A stretch of 64,000 nt of DNA from Streptomyces fumanus (GCF_014655295.1 NZ_BNBI01000017.1:1-64000), one strand, 5' to 3'. Counted from the first letter of the stretch, positions 7,439 to 16,335 are shown. A program made the numbers and translations. Notes: generated by a model not told the origin, from the sequence alone.

Positions 7439-8896
7439 CTACCAGGATCTACCGGGTTTGCCGATGGCCTTGAGGGTCTCGGGGCGTTTGACGGTCTTGC
7501 CGACGTCGTAGCGGGGTGCGGTGCGGCGGTTCTTGCTTCCGGGCGGCCGTCCGGGGCCGGCGCCCCGAGGTTGGGGAACACGGGTGGGGCAGAGCAGGTG
7601 GGCTCGGATGTTTCGAAACCCCCGGCGCACCCGGGCCGGGGTGAGGCGTTCGGGCTTGGCCGGCTTTTCCCAGGGGCGGCGGAGGTCCGCGGCGAGCGGT
7701 CGGGCGAGGCGGAGCTGGGTGTGGGCGACGACCAGGAGCCAGGTCCAGCGGTCCGCCGCCTCGGGCGTACGGATCTTCGGGGTGGTCCAGCCGAGTGTCT
7801 GTTTTGTGAACCTGAAGGTGTGTTCCGGGTCGAAGCGGCGCAAGAATCCCTGCCAACAGCGGTCCACGTCGGCCGGTGTGGCTCCGGTCCTTGAGGACCA
7901 CAGCCACACCGGTGGTGCCTCCCGGTCCTTGGAGAGGTGCTCGACTTGAAGGCGGACCAGGGTGCCCTCGACGATGGGGAGTTCACCGTCGTGCTCCAGC
8001 CACGCCGAGCGGTGGGTGAGGCGCGGGTGGACCCGGTCCCACGCCTGGGCCTCGGCCTTGCCGTAGTTGGTGGTGTCGGTGGCCGTGGTGATCGCCGCCT
8101 CGGGCCAGGTCTCGGGCTTGTTGAAGCGGAACTCCGGCCCGTGCTTGGGCGGGTGACCGCCGCGGGGATGGGCTCGATGAAACTCCTCGCGCGAAGGCGC
8201 CGGACAGCGCATCACCCGGTCGCCACGGATCCGCCCGACCACCTCGACGGGCAGATCACGCAAGACCCAGGCCAGACGGATGACGTCGTAGCCGGCGTCC
8301 ATGACGATCGTGATGTCCGGGTCGCCGGGCGCCCACTGGCCGGCCGTAATGAGGCGCCGCACTACGGCGCGGAGCTGGGCGGCGGTGAGGGCGGTCGCGT
8401 CGTCCTCGGGTCCGAGCCGCACCACGTCCAGGATCGACCTCCACGAGGTGGCCCCGGGCTCCAGGACGGCGACGAAGGAATAGGGCCAGCCCGGGATGAA
8501 CTGGGAGGCGGACTTCGCCCGCCCGTAGACATGACAGAACAGCCGCTGGTCCGAGCACGGCGCGTCCGAGCGCAGCCAAGGTGACACATCGACCGCGAGC
8601 ACCAAGCGCACGCCCTCAAACCGGGGCAGCGGCAGCCCGGCGAGCACCGTCCGCAGCCGGCCGACGTCGATCCGGCCGCGGTTGAGGGCTCCGTACAACG
8701 CGCCGTGACCACGACGGTGTTCGGGTATCAGCGTCAACTCCACCGGCGAGGTGACCGGACCGTCGACACACAACACGGCGTCGGTCAGCTCGAACAACTC
8801 ATCCCGTCGGGCAGTCAGGCACTCGTAGAACTCTCCCCGGAAGCGTGACGCTTCCGCGAACGCTTCCTGCCGGACATCGTGATGCAGCAGACTCAC
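7439..8896 (-). CDS. IS701-like DDE transposase
   Basis: 485 aa, intact. Characteristic segments are LVLAVDVSPWLRSDAPCS (first D), DITIVMDAGYDVIRLAWVL (second D), LVRLQVEHLS and KQTLGWTTPKIRTPEAADRW, with WLLVVAHTQLRLARPLAAD near the end. These match the large Streptomyces transposases related to IS701. A degenerate copy of the same gene lies at 43785-44838. The C-terminus is followed within about 40 bp by a possible inner end of the element. Confidence 0.9.
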   Translation of the reverse strand: MSLLHHDVRQEAFAEASRFRGEFYECLTARRDELFELTDAVLCVDGPVTSPVELTLIPEHRRGHGALYGALNRGRIDVGRLRTVLAGLPLPRFEGVRLVLAVDVSPWLRSDAPCSDQRLFCHVYGRAKSASQFIPGWPYSFVAVLEPGATSWRSILDVVRLGPEDDATALTAAQLRAVVRRLITAGQWAPGDPDITIVMDAGYDVIRLAWVLRDLPVEVVGRIRGDRVMRCPAPSREEFHRAHPRGGHPPKHGPEFRFNKPETWPEAAITTATDTTNYGKAEAQAWDRVHPRLTHRSAWLEHDGELPIVEGTLVRLQVEHLSKDREAPPVWLWSSRTGATPADVDRCWQGFLRRFDPEHTFRFTKQTLGWTTPKIRTPEAADRWTWLLVVAHTQLRLARPLAADLRRPWEKPAKPERLTPARVRRGFRNIRAHLLCPTRVPQPRGAGPGRPPGSKNRRTAPRYDVGKTVKRPETLKAIGKPGRSW

Positions 8897-9051
8897 CCCT
8901 GGCGGCCTTGGGACGTCTTACGACGTGGTGAAACTCGCGCTCTGGTCAGCACGAAGGATCACGCCAAGGCCGCCCCTACGTCCGCCGAACTCCCTCCTGA
9001 GCGATCAAGTTCGGGACGCCGTTCGAGGCCGGAAGAAAAAGAACAAGCTGA

Positions 9052-10157
9052 GAGGGTGTTTAGTCCGTTTTCATAACCTTTCACGACAGTTTGGGGTAAG
9101 TGATTGGCGAGGCTAGAGCGAGCCACGGTGCCGCTGCGGCGGCAGGGACTGTGAGGCCGCTGTTGCGCCCCATCTGCTCCTGTTTCATCCCAAGGTGCTC
9201 TGGCTGCGCGTAATGCCTCAACTTCGGTCTTGCGCGCCCTGCTCGGCAGCCTATGGCTGCCGCCTCCTGGGAAGTATGAGTGAACGCCGACGGTATGCCA
9301 GCGACTTGTCCGACGCCCGGTGGGCCTTGGCCGAACCCCTTCTGACGAGCGGGCGGGGCGACAAGGCCCGCCATGGCCTCAACATCGGTACCCCGCCCCA
9401 GCACGACCTGCGCGACGCCATCCTCTACGTGGCCCGCACTGGCATCCCTTGGCGCTACCTCCCGCACGACTACCCGCACCGGAACACGGTCTACGGCCAC
9501 TTCGGCAAGTGGGCGCGCGACGGCATCTTCGAGCAGCTCGACGCCCTTCTGCGGCGCCGGGTCCGCCAGGACGAGGGCCGCAGTCTGGAGCCGACCGGCT
9601 GCGTGATCGACGCGCAGAGCGTGAAGACCTCCACCAACGTCCCCGCCCGCGACCAAGGCGCTGACGTGGGCAAAAAGATTGTCGGCCGGAAGCGCAGCGT
9701 CGTCATTGACACGACCGGCCTGATACTGACCGTGCTCGTCACCGCCGCCAGCATCCAGGACTCCGTCGCCGGCGAGCGTCTGCTCAACCGCATCGCCGCC
9801 GACCACCCGGGCTTGCGCAAGGGCTGGGCCGACCGCGGCTATCGCGAGTACCTCGTCGACCACGCCGCCCGTCTCGGCATCGACCTCGAATTCGTCCGAC
9901 GAACTCCCGGCACCCGCGGCTTCGCCGTCCTGCCCTGTCGGTGGGTGGTCGAGCGCACCCTGGGCTGGCTCATGCATCACCGGCGCCTGGCCCGCGACTA
10001 CGAAGCCCTCCCCACCCGCTCCACCGCCATGATCTACATCACGATGATCGCCCTCATGACCCGCCGTCTCGCCCGCGAATCCATACCAACCTGGCGAGGA
10101 GCCTGAACCGAATTTAAATGCACAGAACGGGGCGAAACAGCGGGTCAAAACACCCTC
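9052..10157. mobile_element. Complete 1.1-kb IS5-family element with TGA target duplication
   Basis: GAGGGTGTTT starts at 9052, and its reverse complement AAACACCCTC ends at 10157. TGA is duplicated at 9049-9051 and 10158-10160, as expected for the TNA-targeting IS427 group. The only gene inside is the transposase at 9276-10106. About 220 bases of untranslated sequence lie between the left end and the gene. The ends share the pattern GAGnGTGTTT with the 3.5-kb element. Confidence 0.9.
9276..10106 (+). CDS. IS5-family transposase
   Basis: 276 aa from ATG 9276 (MSERRRYASDLSDARWALAE). An upstream in-frame ATG exists, but the family begins at this methionine and a GGGAAG precedes it. The catalytic positions are visible as CVIDAQSVKTS (D), GWADRGYREYLVDHA (D) and CRWVVERTLGWLMHHRRL (E). 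DVGKKIVGRKRSVVIDT is the usual segment between them. It is intact and flanked by intact ends, so this element could still be active. Confidence 0.93.
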   Translation: MSERRRYASDLSDARWALAEPLLTSGRGDKARHGLNIGTPPQHDLRDAILYVARTGIPWRYLPHDYPHRNTVYGHFGKWARDGIFEQLDALLRRRVRQDEGRSLEPTGCVIDAQSVKTSTNVPARDQGADVGKKIVGRKRSVVIDTTGLILTVLVTAASIQDSVAGERLLNRIAADHPGLRKGWADRGYREYLVDHAARLGIDLEFVRRTPGTRGFAVLPCRWVVERTLGWLMHHRRLARDYEALPTRSTAMIYITMIALMTRRLARESIPTWRGA

Positions 10158-10175
10158 TGACTGTTCCGTGGCGCT

Positions 10176-11239
10176 CTACACGAGTGTGCCCAGGGCCTGC
10201 TCAGCCATCTGAATGCCGACCTGGGCAGCGGCCGTCGCCCCGGCATCTACCAGCATGGCCTTGACCCGGGTCGTGAACTGCCGCATCCGGTCCGGCTCGG
10301 GGTTCGCCGACGTGGCTTCGTCGTGGAGCTCCTGGGCAACGCGCTCCAGTTCCGCGCGGTCCGCTTCGGAGATGCCCAGAGTGCTGCTGATCTGACCGAC
10401 GTAACCGGCCAGCTGAACGAACGCGCTCGGGTCGATGCCGACGGTGTTGTTCTGCATGACGTTCTGCTGCTCGCCGATGATGACGCCCTGCGCGTTCGGC
10501 AGGAAGTTGTTGTAGGTGGTCCCAGGGCGCTGCTGGTTGGTGTGGTCCTGCACGCTTCCTCCTGACAGGGCACAGCTGACGCCCTGAGTCGTGATGGCGA
10601 CCGTGACGGGATCGGCGCCGATGGGTTCGATGAGGTCGTTCTCTGCCAGGTGGATCAGCGCCTGCTCGAGGGCGGTCTGGGAATCTCGGTTCCGGCGAAG
10701 AACGCACCGGGGGTGTCAAGGAACAGGCCCGGGTCGGCAGGCGACCGGTCGCCTGCGGCGTCGTACAGCCACCGGAGGAAGGCGTCCATCGTGTGACGGA
10801 GCCGAGCAGCGCGATCCTTCTGCAAGTTCTTCAGGTCATGCACGGCGACGCGGCCTTCATCCGTGAGGTGAACGTGCGGCGCACCGCTCCCGAAGATCCG
10901 AGCGAGGTCTGCCAGACCGCGCTGCTCCAGCTGGAAGGCGAGCACAGAGGCGTCTTCGGCCAGCTCGTGTTCTTCGACGAACCGGGCGACGTCGACATAC
11001 TCGCCAGGATGCTGCTGGGCATAGGCGTCCAACCACATCAGCAGCCGCGCCAGATGGGCGCTGCTCTCGATCGCCCCGCCGCCGCTCAGCGCACCGCCTC
11101 CTGCCGTGGTGGCCTCGAACTGGACGGGCACACGTGCGCGGTTGCGGCGAGCTGCTCGTTCCAGACTCTTGTTCGCTTCCTTGACCAGGCCCTTGGCCCA
11201 CTTGTCGAGTTCACGCTTGTTGATGCCGTTGCGGGCCAC
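10176..11239 (-). pseudogene. Double winged-helix protein with Asn-rich repeat motif, one frameshift
   Basis: The first frame (11239 to about 10690) gives a basic helix, then a winged helix ending LARIFGSGAPHVHLTDEGRV and a second helical part. The frame changes near 10685-10690 and continues ALEQALIHLAENDLIEP, VTVAITTQGVSCALSGGSVQ, then NFLPNAQGVIIGEQQNVMQN and a helical tail ending EQALGTLV. I recall Streptomyces proteins with this order: winged helices, GGSV linker, beta-prone Asn/Gln motif, helical tail. A strong AGGAGGA before GTG 10553 allows an alternative: a separate 125-aa gene translated from there. Function unknown; the Asn/Gln motif resembles bacterial amyloid signalling motifs. 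Confidence 0.6.
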
Positions 11240-11317
11240 GTTGCCCTCCTGTCACAGGTGCTTGGGCGACAGGGTACGGGCGGGCACTGACAGTCCGGCC
11301 GTGAGCAGGAAGGCAGG

Positions 11318-11703
11318 TCACACCGGGGCAGCGGCGTCCAGGCGGTCCAGGCGTTCGTAGAGGGCGCGTACGAGGCGGGCGCGGTTCTGGACGCAGCGCA
11401 CGGTGCCCTCGATCGGTGCGGACAGCCGGCCTTCTGCCTCGCGCAGGACGACGTCGGCGAGCGCTTTGGGTCCGCTGCCCTTGGGTAGCTGGTCGGCGCG
11501 GCGGCGGACGTCGGAGACGACGGCGCGGGCGTGGCCGGTGAGCTGGAGGGCGATCTGCTCCAGGGCGCGGGCGGTGAGGGTTTCTGGTCGGTCCAGGCGA
11601 GGACGGCCTTGACGAGGCACTCGTACGGTTCGCGGTCGAGCGGGAGCCCGGCTTCGATCAGACCGTCGGGGTCATGCAGGACCGTGTGGGCGCTGGTGTG
11701 CAT
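11318..11703 (-). pseudogene. DUF6415-type helical protein, one frameshift
   Basis: ATG 11703 begins MHTSAHTVLHDPDGLIEAGL, followed by EPYECLVKAVLAWTD. The frame then shifts near 11590 and continues RPETLTARALEQIALQLTGH, ARAVVSDVRRRADQLPKGSG and RLVRALYERLDRLDAA. Joined, this is about 128 aa and matches the all-helical DUF6415 family found beside regulators in Streptomyces. The family has no known biochemical role. The shift lies in a short region with no long homopolymer. Confidence 0.65.
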
Positions 11704-11747
11704 GGCGGGCCTCGATGCCGGGAGCGTCGTGTGCGGGTGGCCGGCGG

Positions 11748-11930
11748 TCACCGCTGGGGGTCCTCGCCGCCGTCGGCTCCGTCGTCCTGGTCCTCGCCGT
11801 GCTGGCCGAGGAACCGGGCGAAGCCGCGGTCCGCGCGGGCCAGCAGGGCCGGGGAGGGGACGCCGTAGGCGGGCGATGGGAGGCCGCGGTCCTCCCGGGC
11901 CGGGGCGGTGGAGTCGGTGTGTGCGCGCAT
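11748..11930 (-). CDS. Small acidic-tailed hypothetical protein
   Basis: 60 aa from ATG 11930, preceded by AAAGGCGGGG. It has a short Pro-rich part, the segment LLARADRGFARFLGQHGEDQ, and an acidic Asp/Glu/Gly tail. I recall similar tiny proteins next to XRE-DUF5753 regulators, but cannot name the family. It lies about 100 bp downstream of the regulator on the same strand and may be co-transcribed. Confidence 0.45.
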   Translation of the reverse strand: MRAHTDSTAPAREDRGLPSPAYGVPSPALLARADRGFARFLGQHGEDQDDGADGGEDPQR

Positions 11931-12028
11931 GGAGGCCCCGCCTTTCCGGCTGGTGGTCCGTCGGTGCCGTCGCGCGCTACGCAACTGTGGTCCGGGCTCT
12001 CAACGAAGTTGCGGAGAATTGCGGGACT

Positions 12029-12880
12029 TCACTCCAGGGCGTCGATCGCGGCCTGGATGAGGGCGCGGGCGGCGTCGCCGTAGACGGCCATCGACGCCAG
12101 GCCGGCGAACGCTTTGGCGTAGTCGGCGACCGCGCGGGGCTGCGTCACCTTGATCTCCGCCGTGAGCGTCTCCACCACGGCCATGGCGTCGTCGTGGACG
12201 TAGAACGCCTCCAGCGGCCACACGGTGCGCTGCGTGGTGAACGGGATGATCCCCAGCGAGATCGAGGCGAGCGGCATCACGGCCAGGAGGTAGCGCAGCT
12301 GCCCGCGCATCGCGTGAGGGTCGGCGGTTGGGTAGCGCAGGACGGATTCCTCGAGGAGGACGACGTAGAGGTGGCCACCCTGGTAGAGGAACCGGGAGGG
12401 GGCGACGCGGGCGGCGGCGGCTTCGGCGACGTCGTCGGGGGTGCCCTGGAAGCGGGTGATCTGCTCCATCAGGGCTGTGGCGAACGTCGGCCTTTGGAGG
12501 AAGCCGGGCGGGAGGTTGGAGACGTAGACCCGGCAGTGGCGGGTCTGCTCGTGCAGGGCGTACCAGCCCTCCTGAACCTGGCGCATGCCGTTGCGGTGCA
12601 GGCGGCGCCACTCCATGTACATCGAGTCGACCGCTCGGGCGGTGGCGATGAGGTCGTCGGCCTGGTCGTCGGCGCCGCACGCCGCGCACCAGGTCCGGAT
12701 GTCCGCGTCCGAGGGCAGCATCGCGCCCTTTTGGATGCGGGTGGTCTTGGCGGGGTGCCAGCCGCACCGGGCGGAGAGTTCCTTCCCGGTGAGGCCGGCG
12801 TCCTTGCGCAGGTGCATGAGCCGAACGGCGAGCGCCTCACGGGCCGCCTGTGCGCTGGACGAGGGGGAGGCGGTCGTCAT
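12029..12880 (-). CDS. XRE-family regulator with DUF5753 domain
   Basis: 283 aa from ATG 12880. Helix-turn-helix at residues about 17-65 (LMHLRKDAGLTGKELSARCG, HPAKTTRIQKG). A DUF5753 sensor-like domain follows from about residue 95, with the typical YVSNLPPGFLQRPTFATALM and PLEAFYVHDDAMAVVETLTA. This is a large Streptomyces family of DNA-binding regulators, usually beside a small DUF397 or DUF6879 partner. Here a broken DUF6879 gene lies just upstream on the same strand, which fits that pairing. The target genes are unknown. Confidence 0.9.
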   Translation of the reverse strand: MTTASPSSSAQAAREALAVRLMHLRKDAGLTGKELSARCGWHPAKTTRIQKGAMLPSDADIRTWCAACGADDQADDLIATARAVDSMYMEWRRLHRNGMRQVQEGWYALHEQTRHCRVYVSNLPPGFLQRPTFATALMEQITRFQGTPDDVAEAAAARVAPSRFLYQGGHLYVVLLEESVLRYPTADPHAMRGQLRYLLAVMPLASISLGIIPFTTQRTVWPLEAFYVHDDAMAVVETLTAEIKVTQPRAVADYAKAFAGLASMAVYGDAARALIQAAIDALE

Positions 12881-12909
12881 GAGGTGGCGGCCCTTGGGTC
12901 GTACGTCGG

Positions 12910-13255
12910 TCAGATGCGGTAGTCGGCGTCGTCGATGGCCAGGTCCCACACCGAGCGGAACGCCTCCACGCACAGCTTGACCGCGGCGGGGTCGTCGGTG
13001 TGGTCGGGCTCGAGGACCTCGCCGTCGCCGGAGAAGACCTTCCAGCGCACGAGGCGGTCGTCGATGAGCCAGAAAGCGTTGCCGGGCAAGGGCGAGGGTG
13101 GAGGCGCGGCGGCGGGGCAGCCAGCGGACCTGTTCACCGGCGCGGCAGTTGGCGTCGGTGATGGCGTGCTCGAAGCGGATGTAGTCGGTGACGGGCTCGG
13201 ACACGACCCGGGCCCGGCAGACCTGCACGCCGCAGCGGATCGGTAGTCTTCGCGA
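12910..13255 (-). pseudogene. DUF6879 protein, truncated and frameshifted
   Basis: Reading leftward, the remnant begins RARVVSEPVTDYIRFEHAIT and DANCRAGEQVRWLPR. It changes frame near 13100 and ends NAFWLIDDRLVRWKVFSGDG, then AFRSVWDLAIDDADYRI. DUF6879 proteins carry this SEP-x-TDY...F-L-DD order near their C-terminus. The N-terminal half is missing because the sequence runs directly into an integrase remnant on the other strand. This was probably the partner of the XRE-DUF5753 regulator next door. Confidence 0.65.
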
Positions 13256-13920
13256 GATCACCCCGAAGGACATCGAAGACGCCGTCACAGTACACACCGG
13301 CAATCGCGTCCACGGCGTTCACGGAGCACTGCGATCGTTGTTCCGGGCCCTGAAGCGAGAGCAGGTCGTCTTCCGAGACCCGGCCCGCAACGTCTCCGCC
13401 ACCCACGTGAAACGCGCTCCGCGCCGGATCCCGTCCGACCACCTCGCCGGCCTGCTGGACAGGGCGCCAACCGCGATAGCGAAAGCCGTGGTCGCCCTGG
13501 TCGCGATCCACGCACTGGGCTCGACGGAGATCCGGCGCCTGCATCTGACTGATCTCAACAGGTCCGCCGGCCGACTCCTCGCTCATCGCCGCGGCTACAA
13601 GCACACCATCTACCTCGACGAGCTGACCTTGAAGCTCCTCTCAGACTGGCTCCGAGAGCGAGCCGAGCGCTGACCCTGCAGCACCAACCCGCATCTGTTC
13701 GTCACACAGGTCACCGCCCTCGACGCGGAGGCGCCACCGGTCGCCAAATACAGCATCCAACTAATCTTCTAGGAAATCGTCCTACAGACACATAAGTTGG
13801 GATTCGACCGGATCCTCGACGAAGCGCACGAGACGGCCGATCCCGTCCACCTCATGCGCGTCTTCGGGATCGCTCCCACTACGGCAATGAAGTACGTCAA
13901 AGCGCCCACCCTCACCGCTT
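13236..13920 (+). pseudogene. Site-specific integrase remnant with two nonsense codons
   Basis: One frame reads SLREITPKDIEDAVTVHTG and LFRALKREQVVFRDPARNVS, then AVVALVAIHALGSTEIRRL. It meets TGA near 13671 and TAG near 13770, and continues DRILDEAHETADPVHLMRVF and APTTAMKYVKA. The last part is the hallmark end of Streptomyces tyrosine-recombinase-like integrases. The N-terminal region is missing and the catalytic part is degraded. It marks a past plasmid or phage integration and truncates the DUF6879 gene. Confidence 0.7.
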
Positions 13921-14020
13921 CATCAATCCCCTGTCTCTGTGATGGCCGGGCACTCTCGGAGATCTCCGGGCATCTGAGCTGACCAAGATTGTCTGAAAGC
14001 CGTCAGCTACGCAAGCTGAC

Positions 14021-14043
14021 CTTGACAATTCCAAACTGTCAAG
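14021..14043 (+). promoter_or_regulatory. Inverted repeat and -35-like site before the ClpN-domain gene
   Basis: CTTGACA and TGTCAAG form a perfect 7-bp inverted repeat with a 9-base centre, 13 bases before the ATG at 14057. TTGACA inside it is a consensus -35 box, with TACTTG about 18 bases later as a weak -10. The arrangement suggests an autoregulated promoter whose operator overlaps the -35. Confidence 0.5.
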
Positions 14044-14056
14044 ACGTACTTGCCTC

Positions 14057-14755
14057 ATGACTCTTCCGGATCTGGACGATCTCATCGCGGAAGTCGACCG
14101 GAGATGCGACACCGCGCACCGCCCCGGCGCACAGGAACAGCCCGACTGGCTCGCTCTGCTGGCCGTTGCCGCCCAACTCGCAGGTCAATTGCAGGCGCTG
14201 GCAGACGACTTGGTCGAGGACTACGTCGAGCACTGCCGGATGCACGGCTCCTCATGGGCCGACATCGGCGCCGCACTGGGCGTGACCCGACAGGCGGTCC
14301 AGCAGCGCTTCTACGCACCCCACAAGCGCTACAGCCCCGAGACAATGACGGACGATCTCCGCCAGGCGATGGTCCACGTCAAGCAGGCAGCGGTGCATCA
14401 TCGCAACAACTACATCGGTACCGAGCACCTGCTCTGGGGACTGACCGCGCAGAACAACAGTGCCACCCGGCTCCTGCAGACCGTCAACGTCCCGCCGGAG
14501 GCCGTCCACCGGTCCGTCGGAACCCGGCTGAGCATGGGCGCCTCCCAGGCAGCTGAACGGATCGCCTGGACGCCCTACTCCCGCAAGGCGATCGCTATCG
14601 CGGAGGCCAGATCCGAGCAGAACGGATCCGACCGCATCGACTGCGACGACCTGCTGATCGGCCTCGCCCAGGTCGGCCGCGGAGTCGCTGCCGACGTCCT
14701 GGCCGCGGCGGGCTTCGACCCGGCCGCCATCGACGCCACACCTGCCGACGTCTGA
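14057..14755 (+). CDS. ClpN-repeat protein with N-terminal helix-turn-helix
   Basis: 232 aa. Residues about 25-85 form a helical region with a helix-turn-helix (HGSSWADIGAALGVTRQAVQ). Residues about 95-225 hold two Clp N-terminal repeats (MVHVKQAAVHHRNNYIGTEH, LLWGLTAQNNSATRL; later KAIAIAEARSEQNGSDRID and DDLLIGLAQ). ClpN repeats bind substrates or adaptors of Clp proteases. There is no AAA+ module, so the protein cannot unfold substrates itself. Combined with DNA binding it could be a regulator responsive to protein damage or recruited to Clp. No good ribosome site is seen; a leaderless transcript is possible. Confidence 0.85.
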   Translation: MTLPDLDDLIAEVDRRCDTAHRPGAQEQPDWLALLAVAAQLAGQLQALADDLVEDYVEHCRMHGSSWADIGAALGVTRQAVQQRFYAPHKRYSPETMTDDLRQAMVHVKQAAVHHRNNYIGTEHLLWGLTAQNNSATRLLQTVNVPPEAVHRSVGTRLSMGASQAAERIAWTPYSRKAIAIAEARSEQNGSDRIDCDDLLIGLAQVGRGVAADVLAAAGFDPAAIDATPADV

Positions 14756-14815
14756 GCCCATCACGGCCCCAGGCGACCACTACCCGACGGACTGCGAGAG
14801 CACGACCCCCTGCCG

Positions 14816-14860
14816 GGACTTGAGTGAGACATATCGCCGAGTCCCGTCTCACTCAAGTCC
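14816..14860. terminator. Perfect 15-bp hairpin after the ClpN-domain gene
   Basis: Arms GGACTTGAGTGAGAC (14816-14830) and GTCTCACTCAAGTCC (14846-14860) are exact reverse complements with a 15-base loop. It lies 61 bases after the stop. It is less GC-rich than its surroundings and lacks a T-tract, so it could also be the two ends of a lost small element. Confidence 0.6.
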
Positions 14861-15017
14861 GAGCACCGCAGGTCAGCACAACACGATGCCCGGGCTTATC
14901 CGAGACCGGACGATTAAGGACCCGACCCGGGCCTGACCAGCCCAGGAACCCACGGGCTACTCTGCCTCCAAAGGCGCACCCACCCTCCGGTTCCGTGGAC
15001 TTCCCCACCAGAAATCC

Positions 15018-15323
15018 GCGATCCCGTCGGCTTGCCACCGGGCCGACTACGATCACATGATCCGGCTCGGCTGGCTCAGCTCACCGCAGTCCATCAAGGT
15101 CCGCTTCGGCACCAGCCGAGCCGGTGCCGTCGACGTCGCCCTTTACACCACCGCATCCGTCGACGCGATTCCCGCCGCACCCCCGGACATCGACTGGGGC
15201 CACCTCCGCTCGGTGAAGAAAGGCCGCCGCTCCCCGCTCGCCGCACTGCAACCTCATCAGCCCCCACTGGCCCCAGCCACATGGCCTCTTAACAACACCC
15301 AGCAAGCCGCAGCCGCCCGATAA
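15018..15323 (+). pseudogene. Short remnant of an unidentified plasmid-type protein
   Basis: The frame reads ADYDHMIRLGWLSSPQSIKV, then GTSRAGAVDVALYTTASVDA and DIDWGHLRSVKKGRRSPLAA. I have the impression of conserved Streptomyces proteins ending this way, but cannot name the family. No start or ribosome site fits before ATG 15057, and the upstream part is missing, so it is treated as a fragment. Confidence 0.3.
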
Positions 15324-15738
15324 CCTCCGGCCCCGGCGGCGCATCGGAGGCCCCCAAGGGCCGAGGATGTGCCGACCCTTGGGCGCGGAGACCCGCCTCC
15401 TGTCTGCCGCGCCGCAATGCCGACCTGCTAGCCGTCCAGCCTCTGTGAGCCGACCGAGCCATGCAAATGCTGCGCTGCATCCGCGCTGCCGCCCGACAAC
15501 CACCTGGGCCACCCGCTGCACCCGACGACGGCTATCATCGTCGGCGAGCAGCACGACCAGGAGCAGTCGGGAATGGTGGTCTACAGGACGGTGCCGTGCA
15601 GGGCGCGGCAGTCACCGGACAGCGCGTAGCCGCGGACGGCGAGGCCGTGCTCGAGGGGCTCGCCGATCGCGTAGAAGCTGGCGGCAAGGTGTCACCAGAA
15701 GCCGCCCCCACAGACTCGCGCGACGCTAGCGTCAGTGC
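15324..15738. other. 415-bp stretch without a credible gene
   Basis: Short frames here lack ribosome sites and recognisable motifs. The only notable feature is the 12-bp palindrome at its right end, listed separately. Confidence 0.5.
15722..15733 (+). promoter_or_regulatory. Palindrome GACGCTAGCGTC before P-loop gene copy 1
   Basis: A perfect 12-bp palindrome ends 5 bases before the ATG at 15739. The same palindrome lies at the same distance class (6 bases) before the second copy of the gene at 27497. TAGCGT inside it is a good Streptomyces -10 hexamer. It could give a leaderless transcript, with the palindrome as operator. Conservation in both copies is seen; the function is inferred. Confidence 0.5.
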
Positions 15739-16264
15739 ATGATCGTATGGCTCAACGGCACCCACGGGGGCGGGCAAGACGACGACCAGTGTGCTCGTGC
15801 AGCGACTGATCCCCGATTCACGGGTGTTCGACGCCGAGAAGGTCGGCGAGACGCTCATGGACATCACGCCGGGACTGCCCGCGACAGACAACTTCCAGCA
15901 CTGGCCACCGTGGCGGCCCCTCGTGGTCGAAACCGCCCGACGCGTCCTCGACTACACCGGCGGCATCCTGGTGATGCCCATGACCGTCCTGGTCGAGCAG
16001 TACTGGCGCGAGATCAGCTCGGGCCTCGCTCAGCACGCCATTCCGGTCCGGCACTTCGTCCTCCATGCCGATCAGGACACCCTTCGCGCGCGCATCGCCG
16101 GCGACACCGTTCTCGGCCCCAACTCCCCGTTCCGTCTCCAATACCTCGAGCCCTACGCCGAGGCGGCCCGCACGTGGCTGCATGCCGAGGCCGAGGTCGT
16201 CGAGACCACGCACCTCACCCCCGCGCAGGCCGCCCAGCAGATCGCAGAGGCCGTCAAAAGTTGA
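15739..16264 (+). pseudogene. P-loop nucleotide kinase-like gene, copy 1, broken in Walker A
   Basis: MIVWLNGTHGGG is followed by a shift: a run CGGGGGCGGGC carries one base more than the intact twin at 27497 (CGGCGCAGGC). After the shift the frame reads RVFDAEKVGETLMDITPGLP, FQHWPPWRPLVVE and VMPMTVLVEQYWREISSG, down to PAQAAQQIAEAVKS. The break lies exactly in the phosphate-binding loop (GTHGAGKTTT in the twin). Apart from this the two copies are highly similar. A sequencing error in the G run is possible. Confidence 0.8.
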
Positions 16265-16301
16265 GACTTTCCGGGACCGCATCTCGCAGGTGACCACAAG
16301 A

Positions 16302-16335
16302 CTGCCTATGTCAAACTACCTTGCTTCGGCTCAGC
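16302..16335 (+). repeat. Copy A of a ~33-bp dispersed repeat
   Basis: CTGCCTATGT followed by AACTACC and TGCTTCGGCTCA, shared with 29638-29671 in the same orientation with a few mismatches and one indel. Here it lies between P-loop gene copy 1 and the 3' end of tpg. It may be the end sequence of an unrecognised mobile element or a recombination site. Confidence 0.5.

Larger units (their letters stand above)
6157..9050. mobile_element. IS701-like unit with mirrored ends, carrying a LysE exporter
   Basis: CAGCTTGTTCTTT begins at 6157, and its exact reverse complement ends at 9050. Over 26 bases the ends agree at 22 positions. The unit encloses a LysE exporter (6580-7227) and a 485-aa transposase (7439-8896). 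A weaker end-like sequence (GAGCTTAATCTTTACTCTC near 7401) lies just after the transposase stop. A simple 1.65-kb IS from about 7400 to 9050 is therefore an alternative, with 6157 belonging to a second, lost copy. The outer flanks are now other IS elements, so a target duplication cannot be read. Confidence 0.5.

Noticed and set aside
2650..10157. The whole IS nest as one composite transposon
   Set aside because: The outermost flanks are TCA and TGA on the plus strand and do not match, whereas each IS5-type element has its own matching duplication. Two separate insertions explain the data better.
11531..12922. A 463-residue plus-strand frame
   Set aside because: Antisense of the XRE-DUF5753 gene and the DUF6415 gene; no domain or start signal.
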